64,000 nt of DNA from Sphaerolaimus hirsutus (taxonomy: Eukaryota > Nematoda > Chromadorea > Monhysterida > Sphaerolaimidae): NCBI GenBank assembly GCA_964036195.1, contig OZ038452.1, positions 26,795,785 to 26,859,784 on the forward strand, in the 5' to 3' direction. Below the pieces are notes generated by a model. That model had not been told where the DNA came from and made no database searches. It worked only from the letters and a program-made list of their open reading frames with translations. A program made the position numbers and the translations under genes. Positions 23,501-34,300 of the stretch are shown in pieces. The first letter of the stretch is position 1, and each line of letters starts with the position of its first letter.

Positions 23501-24286
23501 CACTTTGAATTGAGATGGGAACACTAACATTGATTTTTTTGAGTTTTATTATTAAGCTCTAATTACGAAATTAATTTTGATTAATAATTTAATGAAACCG
23601 TTAAAAATATAAAAAATATATTAATTGGAACTTTTTTCGGGAAAAAACTCGAAAATTGGAAAAAGTATTGTCGAAAAATTTTTCACAACATTTTCAAACA
23701 GTCTGCCATCGTAAGGCATCTCTAAACGTTCACTCGTCTCAATGTCGCTCAGGCTACGGGTGCACGACGGACGGCTACACGAAGTACATCAACAGCTCGG
23801 TGTGCGACTCGCGCGGCCGCCGCCGGCACAAGCCCATCATATTCGACGTGCCCGTCGACCCGGCGCACAAGCAGCTCTGCTACGCGCAGCTGCAGCACAA
23901 GCGCTCGCGCACCAAGCCCGCGCCCGGCGCCGCCGTCGACAGGTGGCGCTACCGGACCCTGGAAAGTGCCCTGGATGATGTCTTATGTCGTGCAAAGTGT
24001 CTGAAGTCAAGCAAAGTGTCTGAAGTCAAGCAAAGTGTCTGAAGTCAAGCGAAATGACCTGGAAATGGCAGCAAGGCGTGTCATTTTCCAGTGCATTTTA
24101 AATGGTTTTTGACACTTTGCCTGACATTTTACATTTAAAGGCCATTTTACATGATTTTTTACTCTGGGTGGCATTTTACATTTCTAGTGCATTTTTCATG
24201 ACTTTTGACACTTTGCATGGTATTTGACATTTTACAGGGCATTTTACAGAGTCTGGGAGTGCCCCAGGAAACACACTGTCTGCTGA
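20546..24286 (+). CDS. MPPED: MPPED1/MPPED2-like metallophosphoesterase (UPF0046), 8 exons, about 440 aa
   Basis: Exons: 20546-20804, 20870-21024, 21324-21522, 21996-22266, 22627-22745, 23374-23484, 23753-23942, 24268-24286 (stop TGA). All have GT-AG borders and the phases close (1323 nt). Residues 1-138 are a basic, low-complexity N-terminus ending in PVRPMPLDTP. The phosphoesterase core follows: VRFVCVSCTH (about 144-153), GGDFTSMGLPEEV (D187), VVAGHKE (about 214-220), LLDKWNLIPSGVDVLLTHGPPLG (H330), VELLNTVCKRVRPKYHVFGHVHQG (H368, H370) and YGCTTDGYTKYINSSVC. The family are metal-dependent cyclic-nucleotide phosphodiesterases of animals. Here the first motif is CTH where DTH is usual, and GNHE reads GHKE, so catalysis may be weak or lost. 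The last intron is a CWG transposon. If it is not spliced, exon 7 reads to a stop at 24040-24042. A GTAAGT donor at 20479 suggests an upstream non-coding exon. The start is the first in-frame ATG of the first coding exon and is tentative. Confidence 0.88.
21089..21287. mobile_element. CWG-TIR element in MPPED intron 2
   Basis: Starts about GGGCAGTCCGGGACCTG and ends CATGGGACTGCCAC followed by CAG (21288-21290). The left target copy is degraded. Internally it shows TGTAAAGTG/CACTTTAC-type inverted repeats. Confidence 0.6.
21762..21893. mobile_element. CCGTATT MITE in MPPED intron 3
   Basis: Ends CCGTATTACCTCGAAATACC and TTCGAGGTAATACGG; TA on both sides. It ends 102 bp before exon 4. Confidence 0.78.
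22764..23114. mobile_element. CCGTATT-family MITE in MPPED intron 5
   Basis: Starts CCATATTTACTCGAATAATC and ends TTATTCGAGTATGTACGG; TA on both sides. Confidence 0.7.
23943..24264. mobile_element. CWG-TIR element forming the last MPPED intron (CAG target)
   Basis: Starts GTGGCGCTACCGGACCCTGG and ends GTCTGGGAGTGCCC. Flanking CAG copies are at 23940-23942 and 24265-24267. The first two bases are the donor GT and the second CAG gives the acceptor. Splicing yields GAC AGG AAA CAC in frame. Confidence 0.8.
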
Positions 24287-24289
24287 ACG

Positions 24290-25306
24290 CTGCCACACAT
24301 GGACACATTCAAAATTTCTGTGTGACTCGGGCTGATTCTATTTCATCTTTTTGCTTTAAAGGATGTTATTTCTATTGTAAATAGAGTGTGGAGAGCTGAA
24401 CAGTCTTTTTGTCCTTCTTAGTTGCTCATAGACATTTGGTGACTTTCAGTCACTTTCATGTTTGACATTTTGCTGAGGGAATGTTGTAACCTGAAACACT
24501 GGCTTTTTCAACAACATTTTATGCAGTAATATTCATAAAATAGTCATGTGGTAAACAGTCTTCCCGTGGGCGCTGTGTATTTTGTGCCTGCAGACATCTG
24601 CCGAGCTAAATACTCTTCGCGTAATACGCACAGCGCACAAAACTTGGCAAACTGCCAGTCAAGGGGCAGTAACCGGAAGTACATTGACCCCATCCCCGTA
24701 GGCGGTATGACGAAATAATAAATAAAATTGTATGAGCATGAAGTTATAGAAAAATAAATGGAAGTGCGTTGACTAACGTTGAATAAAAAACGCTTCGGTT
24801 GCAACGATCTATAAACATCGAGTTTCGTCTGTTGTTGTACAATCAGCAACGCAGAAACTTCTCAGTGAAGCGCAGTGCGTGCCGCTCTTTCGGTCTGCAG
24901 GTGTGCAAAGGCATATAAAACTAGCCAGATCGCCTCGGGATGTGTGTATTTGACAGATCGTATGTGAAATTGGCTAACGTCCAAGTTTGTATTGGATACG
25001 GTTGGATACAATTGGATATTGTAGGAACGAGAGTCACTGACGTAGAATTTCGTTTCGCGTCACCGATAATGGCCGAAGAATGCGATTAAGCAAACGAAAA
25101 TTGTCGCTAATAGCAGCCCACAAACTAGGCGACAGATTGTGACGTATGTGTACAAACGGTGTATCCAAACGGAACTTTTGGACAGCTGCCAATAAAGGCT
25201 GCTTTCACATAAGGGTTATCGCCAGAGTTGACCACATAACGGAACTGCCGGCGTGTAAATAGTGTCTCTCGGTAGCTACACAGGGGCTGATCGCCGCAGC
25301 GCAGCG
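24290..25306. promoter_or_regulatory. MPPED-SLC12A9 intergenic region and SLC12A9 5' flank
   Basis: Overlapping AATAAA words at 24717-24726 could end MPPED transcripts. The last 90 bp before ATG 25307 are GC-richer and probably 5' UTR. I see no TATA box. Confidence 0.4.
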
Positions 25307-28300
25307 ATGAGCGCCAACCCGAGCTCGCTGGGCGGCGCGCAGGGCAGCGGGCCCGACGTGCAGTTCCGCGCCGCCGTGCCCACCTACGGGTGAGTCACCG
25401 CCGCGACATTTCACAATCCTTATCCTTGTAAGTCAGTGGGCAACTTGTTTCTGTCGGGCCACAGCACGGGGCCGGGCGACGCGGACGCGGTGCCGGTGGA
25501 CCCGGCCGCCAACGGCATCAACAGTACAAACCAGACGGATGAGCAGCTGGCGCCGCGCCAGGGCGGCTTCAAGCGACGCAAGATTGATAAGACTCCGCTG
25601 TTGCACTGTGAGTTGGCACTTTCAGTGTTGTGTGCGTGACAAGAATCTTTTAAAGGTAGAATTTTGGTCATTTTTAAGTTACAAATTTGTTTTTACGTTG
25701 AGTTTGACTATAACATCTGATATTTTGGCAAATAGTAAAGTGCCAGCGAATAGCAAGCAACTACCTGTATTTTGTAAGCCAAACAATTTATTTTATATTA
25801 CTTACAAACATCTTATGTCTTTCCAATTAAAAAAACATAACAGTGACCGCAACGCAACTGCTCGGAACAGTGCGAACCCCCTCAAAAGGCCACCCCCGTT
25901 GTAACCACAACTTTATGTCTAAAATCTCTCCTACCGTCGCAGCGGACTCTATGAACGAGATGTCCGGGGGGTCGCTGGCGCCAGTCACCAACCCGCACGG
26001 CCTGTCCACCTTCTCGGGGGTGTTCGCGCCCGTGGCGCTGTCCATGTTCTCAGTGCTGCTCTTCCTGCGCATGGGCTTCGTCGTGGGCCAGGTGCCACTT
26101 CTGGACGCTGGAAAATGTCCTGTGAATTGTAAAGTGTCGTGTAAAGTGGCTGAAGTTATGGAAAATGTCCTGGATAATGTTGACTAGTTGACAGTTCGTG
26201 TGTACTAAATTTTGGTTGATTATATCGTTTCAATTTTCCTATGTGATAGAGCCAGGGACGTACGCAGGATTTTTGAGCGGGGGGGGCGGATTGTATACGG
26301 AGCCCGGCGAACGGGGGGGGCGGCGCCCCCCCCCCTAAATTTTGGGCCTCTAGTAAAGGAATGGAGCCGTGGCGCTGGCGCCATTTGTAGGCGCCAGCGC
26401 CATGGCAGTATTGGCGTTGGCGCCAACGTCTACTATATAGGTATCTATTTATACCTATATATATAGTAATATTACCATTTTCGGTACTTTTTAATGCTCT
26501 TAAACCGTAGAAACATACATATTGGATGACGGGGTGGGGATTTGCGCGCTTGCGCGCAAAATTTTTTAAAAGTGACTACAAAATCGGTTAAGAAAAGTGC
26601 CATTCCTGGCAAATTTTTATGCCCGGCCCGGGAACGGGGGGGGCGGCCGCCCCCCCCGCCCCCCCCCTGCGTACGCCCTTGGATAGAGCACTGTTAATTT
26701 TATATCCCGACACTTAATTATCATTGTTTCTGTTAAGTGTGATGATGTGATCAAAGAATTTTTCAGTTATTTAGTTGACATTCAGTTGACACGAATTTGC
26801 GATGTCAACTAGTCTGCGGGACCAAGATGCAATTTTCAAGCGTCACTTGTCACTTTGCGTGACATTGGACATTTCCCAGGGCGTTTAACAGTGTTCGGAA
26901 GTGGCCCCAGGCGGGCGTGTGGCTGACGCTGCTGCAGCTCTTGATCGCCTACGGCATCGTGCTGCTCACGGTGCTCAGCCTGTGCGCCATCAGCACCAAC
27001 GGGGCGCTGGAGAGCGGCGGCGTGTATTGTGCGTTTTGGGGGCGATTTCAGACAATGTGAAATGACATGTAAAGTGGTAACGCCTGTAATGTCCTGCAAG
27101 GTGTAAACGTCATATAAAATGTCAAACTTTATTTTAATTTTTTGGGGTCCCGGATGACGATGCCAGCGATTGTTTGGAGCGATTTGAAAAAGTAGGGCAG
27201 GTTAAAAAATATTGATTTTTTTTCCAACCCTAGTTGGAGGTAGGGTTGAAAAAACCTAATTGTTTTTTTTTCAAACGCCAACCTTTTTTAATAAAATGTA
27301 CTCGCAGACATGATATCGCGCGCATTGGGCCCAGAGTTCGGCGGCGCCATCGGGCTGTTGTTCTTCCTGGCCAACGTGTTCTCCTGCGCACTCTACCTGT
27401 CCGGCTTCACCGAGGTGCTGCTCAGCAACTTCGGACCGAATGGTTCGTTTCATCTACCTTTCCGTTGCTCGACCAGGGGGCAGTCCCGGATAGGGTTGGG
27501 GAACCGAACCGACCCGAACCGAACCGAGAACCGAGCACTATTTTGGAACCGAGAACCGGAACCGAGCTTGAGAACCGAACCGGAACCGAGAACCGGCACT
27601 TATACCCGGAACTGAAGTAAATACCCGAAAGAACCGAAATTTTGTAAGAATCTTTCCAAGTTTTTGAACAGCGTTTTTTCAACACCTACATCTAAGCCTT
27701 TAAACAGCAGCTGAACATCTTGGTGCGTGTTCAGAATTGCAAAATTCATCTGTTTGCAAAATGATTGCGCGTAATTTCGTGTAATTTCACATATACTCCA
27801 GCGACATTACACCTTACAATGAAATCTACCATATCCCACCTGAATAAAAGAACAAACATAAACAATTCCCATCATATTTATCAAATTGCTTTGATAAATA
27901 TTATGAAATTTTTTTATGTATGTTCGTTTATTCAGATGGGATATGGTAGATTTCATTGTAAGGTGTAATTAGGGTTCAAACGGGACAGCAGTCCCGGTAC
28001 CTGGTTCGGCAAAAAAGTTGGGACTGGGGTGGTCCCGGTCCCGACACCCCAGTCCCGGTCCCAGTCCCTGTCCCGACATTCAAATTATCCTGGTCCCGGT
28101 CACGACCACCCAGTCCCGGTCCCGGAATTGTTCAGTGGTCCCGACTTTGACGATATGCGATGGAAAAAAATCTCGTTTTTACCATCCCTTCTACAAATTT
28201 TTTTCCAGCACTCCTAAATATAGTTGCGAGTAAACAAATACAGGTGTACGAGACACGCGGTAGTAGTTTATGATGTTATGTATGTATAGCATTATAACAG

Positions 28301-31300
28301 GTGATTTCTGGCAAAAAATACATGTCTAACGACCCAGACCCGGTCCCGGTCCCGATAATCCCAGTCCCGGTCCCGACAGTCCAGTCCCGGTCCCGACATT
28401 GGAAAATTTCTGGTCCCGGTCCCGAAAACTGGTCCCGTTTGAACCCTAGGTGTAATGTCGCTGCAGTATACACATTATCACTGGTAGTAGTTTTCATTGG
28501 TTTTGTGGCAGTTTTAACCGTAGTTGGCAAAAGTTATTTATGTTTGTACTCAAAATAATACGCGTACTCACTCGCGTACTACATAAATACATTTACGTTT
28601 CCTCCAGAAAAAATACCAGTACTCATTTACTCGTGTACTTTTTGAAAGTACGCGAGTACAGAAAACGTATATGTTTGCTTTTACACTTTTTTAAATACCA
28701 GTATTCTTATAACAACTCTGATTTCTGCATTCTACCATGAAATAATAAGCTGTGATATGCTCCTGTAGTATGAAATATCCAACCAATGTACCTCAATACA
28801 CATGTAAACTTGGGTATATTGTTTTTCTGTTGTTCAGCCGATTATTACCCGATACCCGGTTATTTTATTACCCGGAACCGAAATTTTGATCATTTTAGAA
28901 CCGAAAGAACCGAACCGGAACCGAGTTTAAGAACCGAACCGAGAACCGGAACCGAAAATTTTCAGGAACCGAGAACCGATACCCGAACCGAAATCTTTTG
29001 GAACCGAGAACCGGAACCGAAAATTTTGAAATTCCCAACCCTAGTCCTGGACCCTGTGAAAGAGTAAAAGTATCTGTAAAATGTCATGTGTCATGTAAGA
29101 CCCTGTAAAGTGTCATGGATTTGGATACAAATTCATAAAATTTGGATACGATTAGGGTGTCAACTTTCCGTTTTCCGTTTTCCGTTTCCGCTTTCCGCAG
29201 GCAAATTTTTTTCCGTTTCCGTTTTCCGGCTGCTAAATTTTTTTTCCGTTTCCGTTTTTCCGGCTCATTTTCCGTTTTCCGGCAATTTTTTTCAATTGTT
29301 CTGCCTTTTTCCGTTTTCCGGTTCAATTGTCTGTTTTTCCAACTTTTTTCAACTTTCCAGCTCAATTTTCTGTTTTCTGTTTCAGCCAAACTTGTAAAAA
29401 TGCATAGAGGTTCTCAATGAAGTGAATTGTTCCTATTTCTAGTGAGATTTCTGCAAATTTTTTTAATTCAGGATAAATTTCTGCAAATTTTTTTCCGTTT
29501 CCGGCAAAATTTCAGCAAATTTTTTCCGTTTCCGGCATAATTTCAGCAAATTTTTCCGTTTCCGTTTCCGTTTTCCGGCCTTCCATTTTTCCGTTTTCCG
29601 TTTTCCGGCAAGTGCAAAATTTTTTCCGTTTCCGTTTTCCGGCATGTGCAAAAATTTTTCCGTTTCCGTTTCCGTTTTCCGCCAAAAAGTTTTTGTTGAC
29701 ACCCTAGATACGATACAATATCATTTAGATACACATGACACTTCGCAGGGTCTTTTACAGGACACCTGATACCTGCCATTTTACAGGGTCTGGAACTATG
29801 ACATATTTAACTGGAACATGACATGTTTATGACATTTTACAGGGTCTTAACTGGCTGGCACCAGGGCGTTTAGCCGTGTTTTCCACACGTATTTAACTAG
29901 CGACAACCGTTTAAAAAACGATTTCATTCATACTAATAAAAAACCCAGTTTTCCCACCCAAAACGGCCCGACCAACCCTTCCCGCAGGCTACAGTCTGCC
30001 CGACGACTCTGCGGGCGTGCTGCCCGACAGCTACGGGTTCCGCCTGCTGTACGGCTGCGCCGCCGCCTTGCTCATGCTGCTCGTGCTCATGGTGGGCAGT
30101 GGCGCCTTTGCGAAGCTCTCGGTCGCCTTCCTGGCGCTGTTGGCGCTGTGCTACGCCAACTTCGTGTGCAGCTGTTTGTTCTCCGGCGCCAAGCAGATCG
30201 CCATTCCCAAGGTGCGCGTGTGCGGAGATTTAGCGCGCGTCGTTTGCGCTTGAGTGTTGGGTTCAAACGGGATCGACTTTTTGAGATCGGGATTTTTTTT
30301 TGAATTTTCGGGATCGGGATTAGGGTCTGGATCGGGATCAATTTTAGTACAAAATTCTGGTATTTCAGTTTTTTCTTTAATTTTTCACAAAAAAGGTCGA
30401 AAATGGCACTTGGATAGGAGAGAAGTGGCATAAAATGCACATTGGCCGTTTCCATTCACATTTCTCAGTGAATAGAAAGTTATTTGGCAAATTATTTCGG
30501 GATCTGGTTTGGGGAAATTTGGGATTGGGATTTAAAAATTTTCGGGATCGGGATCCCGTTAAAATCCTACTTGACTGTACCTTGTCGACCGTAGACCGAC
30601 GACTACGTGTACACGTGGCTGGACGACAACGGCACGCAGCACCGCTACAACGAGACCCAGTACCGCAACTACACCGGGCTGTCGTAAGTGGGGCCTGTCA
30701 CATTTCACCTTGACACTGGGTTAGGTGTAGGGTGTCAACTTTCCGTTTTCCGTTTTCCGTTTCCGCTTTCCGCAGGCAAATTTTTTTCCGTTTCCGTTTC
30801 CGTTTTCCGGCTGCTAAATTTTTTTTCCGTTTCCGTTTCCGTTTTTCCGGCTCATTTTCCGTTTTCCGGCTAAAATTTCAGTTTTTCCGCCTTTTTTCCG
30901 TTTTCCGGCTCAATTGTCTGTATTTCCAACTTTTTTTCATTTTCTGGCTCAATTCTCTGTTTTCTGTTTCAGCCAAACTGGTAAACATGCATGCAGGTTC
31001 TCAATTATGTGAATTGTTTCTATTTCTAGCAAGATTTCTGCAAATTTTTTGATTTCTGGATAAATTTCTGCAAACTTTTTCCCATTTCCGGCAAAATTTC
31101 AGCAATTTTTTTCCGTTTCCGGCATAATTTCAGCAAATTTTTCCGTTTCCGTTTCCGTTTTCCGGCCATTCATTTTTCCGTTTTCCGTTTTCCGGCAGGT
31201 GCAAGATTTTTTCCGTTTCCGTTTCCGTTTTCCGGCAAGTGCAAAATTTTTTCCGTTTCCGTTTCCGTTTTCCGCCAAAAAGTTTTTGTTGGCACCCTAG

Positions 31301-34300
31301 TTAGGTGAGGGGTTGGGAAAAACGCCTTGATTGGAAAATATCAATTTAAAACATTGATTTTTTAAAACTAAAATCAATTTTTTTCCAAAATTGTCCAAAA
31401 TTGCAGTATAGAGCAAAAATAAGTGTAAATATGTTAAGTCTCGAATAATGTTATGTCTATGTGGTTATATTATGACTGGAGTCATGGGATAGCGTTATAA
31501 GCAGTGACCTCACTGTCAATCTGCAAGTGAAATTGCGCGATTGAAATCAGATTTTTTCAAATAAATTCAGTTAAGAAAAAAATCAAGCGCCATCCTTGTG
31601 TCGTTTTGTACTCAACGCACCCCTCGCTCGCAGCGCGGCCACATTCGCGGGCAACACGCGCTTCAACGGCACGTTCACGCACGACTACACGACCAACGGC
31701 GAGATGAGCTTCGCCACCGTGTTCGCCATCGTGTTCAGCGGCGTGACGGGCATCATGGCCGGCGCGAACATGTCCGGCGAGCTGAAGCAGCCCAGCGTGT
31801 CCATCCCCAAGGGCACGCTGCAGGCGGTCGGCGCCACTTTCCTGGTGACACTCCCGGAGCCTGTGAAATGCCCTGTAATGTCTAATGTCGTGTCAAATGT
31901 GAAAGACATGGAAAATGTTCCGCTAAATGGCAAACGTCATAGAAAATACCCTGCAAAATGGCCAACGAAAGTTTGCCACTTTGCCTTCCACGACTTCCGA
32001 CACCTTCCATGACATTCGACATTTCCCCGGGCATTTTACATGACCCGAGAGTGCCGCCCGGTCTACGTGCTGACCACTTTCCTGCTGGGAGCGACGTGCA
32101 CGCGCGAGCTGTTGCAGAACAACAACGTGGTGGCGCAGGAGATCAACTACCCCAGCTTGGTGATCGTGCTGGCCACGCTCGTGACCACGTTCTACGCGGC
32201 CATGTCGAACTTGCTCGGGGCCAGCCGCGTCATGCTCAGACTGGCCGAAGATAGGATATTCGGTGTGTATTTACTTGCGTGGCGCTTTTCGTGGCTCTTT
32301 TAATTGTTTTTTTTAAAACGAGTTAATATCGATTGAAAGTCTTCTAGTCCGCTTCTTAGGGATAGAAGCAACTTCTTTACGCGACCCTGTTTCTTGAGAA
32401 TGTTTTTCTAATTGTCAAACGTCATTACAAATTTGGAAAAAATCAAATTAAGGAAAACATTGTTTAAATAAACTGGATCATTAAAAACAACATTAGATAT
32501 ATTTACTACTCGTGTTAGCATGCTCAAATCATACTCTGCCAACATGAGGCAACTCTCACTGTGGCTCTTAGGCGACATGACGTCCCCGCTGGCGTACACG
32601 GTGGGCAACCGGAACCCCGTGTTCTCGGTGCTGCTCGCCTGGCTGCTCGTGGTCGGCATGCTCGCCATCGGCTCGCTCAACAGAATCGCCAAGATCGCAT
32701 CCATTTTCTTCCTCCTGTCCTACATGGGCGTCAACTTGGCCTGTCTCGCCCTGGACCTCGCCTCCGCGCCCAATTTTAGGTATTTTTTTTGGGTTTTGTG
32801 CTTTTTTTGTATTTTTTGAGAATGGTGTCGCTTGACAAGTCTAATTTCGCCTTGGGTCCACGCCTTAGTTGACATCAAAATTAGTATTAACTAAGTTTTG
32901 GTTATTATGTAATTTCAACTTTTCTACGTGATAGAGCAAAGTGAGTTTTTTACCAGGACATTGATTTTCATTGTTTCTGTCAAGTGCGATGCTTCACAAT
33001 TTTTTGTGTTATGCAGTCGACATTCAGTTGACATTTATTTGAAGCGATGTCAACTAGGCGCTCTATAGGCCCCTGTCGTTGCTACAACCAGTGCACTAAC
33101 CCCTGGCCACGTCGCCCACGGGCAGGCCGCGCTTCAAGCTGTTCTCGTGGCACCTGTCGCTGGCTGGGGCGCTGAGCGCGGTGGCCATGTGCTTCGCCAT
33201 CGAGGACATGATGGCCGGCGTGGCGCTGGTGCTGCTCCTGCTGCTGCTCATGCTGCTCCATTACAAGGTGGCGTGGTGGCCTGAGCCACAGGTCCATGTC
33301 TGCCCCGCACGCTTTAGCTGCGCCGGGCCCCATTGCGAAGTTCTACTCGTTGTGTTGGCGCGCTCGATTTCGGCGTTGAGCAGTGAAACCCATGAGCGGA
33401 TGACGTAACTAGGGATGGAAATGAACGATTTTTTATCAATCCCGTCTATTGAAAACAACTTTTCGTCAACTTAAAAAAACTTTAAAACTTTTTGAGCCAC
33501 CCAGTAATGAGTCAACCTAAAAATATACATACCGTATTACCTCGAAATACCCCCATGGGGATTTATTATTTCGCCAGCTAAATTTGAGGGGGGGGGTAAT
33601 TCGAGGGGGGGGGGTTTATTCGAGGTTTTTTTTATTATTTCGTCAGAAATTTTCGTAGGGATCTTCGTCAGAAACAGGTGATAAATGTGTCCAAACGGGG
33701 TATATTTTGACATAAAAACGTAGATAGCTACACAAACTAGTATATGTGTAGCTGCAATGCAAATTAGCAGTAACATACATCATGTACATGACGTACATTA
33801 TTCCGAGGGGGGTGTTTCGAGGAGGGTTATTATTTCCCCAGCCCATTTTGAGGGGGGGGGGTTAATTCGAGGGGGGATAATTCGAGGTAATCGGTAGATC
33901 CGCCCAATGTGCAATTTATCGATTTTTCCCACAAAAGGAGTACTCAATTTATTAACTTTTTGCTGTATGCCACACACCGCGTGCACTTTCTTCGACAAGA
34001 TGCATTCGCTCACGTGTTTGCTCATGTTTGTGAAGCTTTTTAAGTTGACAAATATCATAATCGTAAATTCAAACATTCAAAATTTAAGTCGGTTTTTATT
34101 TTTTTCTAAAATGCAAACATTCGTGACTAATTTATTTAGTAAATGTATTTGATGCGGGTGTCGCACGCGGTAGAACTTTGCGCTGGCCAGTTTCCCGTAA
34201 ATAGCACACTGAACATTGTCTAACGGTACGCTGGTGTGACGCGCAGGCGCCGGCCGCCTCGTGGGGGTCGATCTCGCAGGCGCTCATCTTCCATCAGGTG

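Larger units (their letters stand above)
27491..29043 (+). mobile_element. hAT-like MITE filled with GAACCGGAACCG repeats, with nested elements
   Basis: TIR TAGGGTTGGG; duplication GTCCCGGA/GTCCTGGA (27483-27490, 29044-29051, one mismatch). The end regions hold AACCGAGAACCGG tandems. The middle is a later palindromic MITE. Confidence 0.8.
27477..29861. mobile_element. CWG-TIR element in SLC12A9 intron 5, swollen by nested MITEs
   Basis: Starts GGGGCAGTCCCGGA and ends AACTGGCTGGCAC. CAG copies lie at 27474-27476 and 29862-29864. Inside are MITEs 27491-29043 and 29153-29706, and further ones within those. It lies in an intron but does not supply the splice sites. Confidence 0.75.

Noticed and set aside
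24544-24849. 101-aa minus-strand frame between MPPED and SLC12A9
   Set aside because: AT-rich, no family match and no splice context; probably chance.
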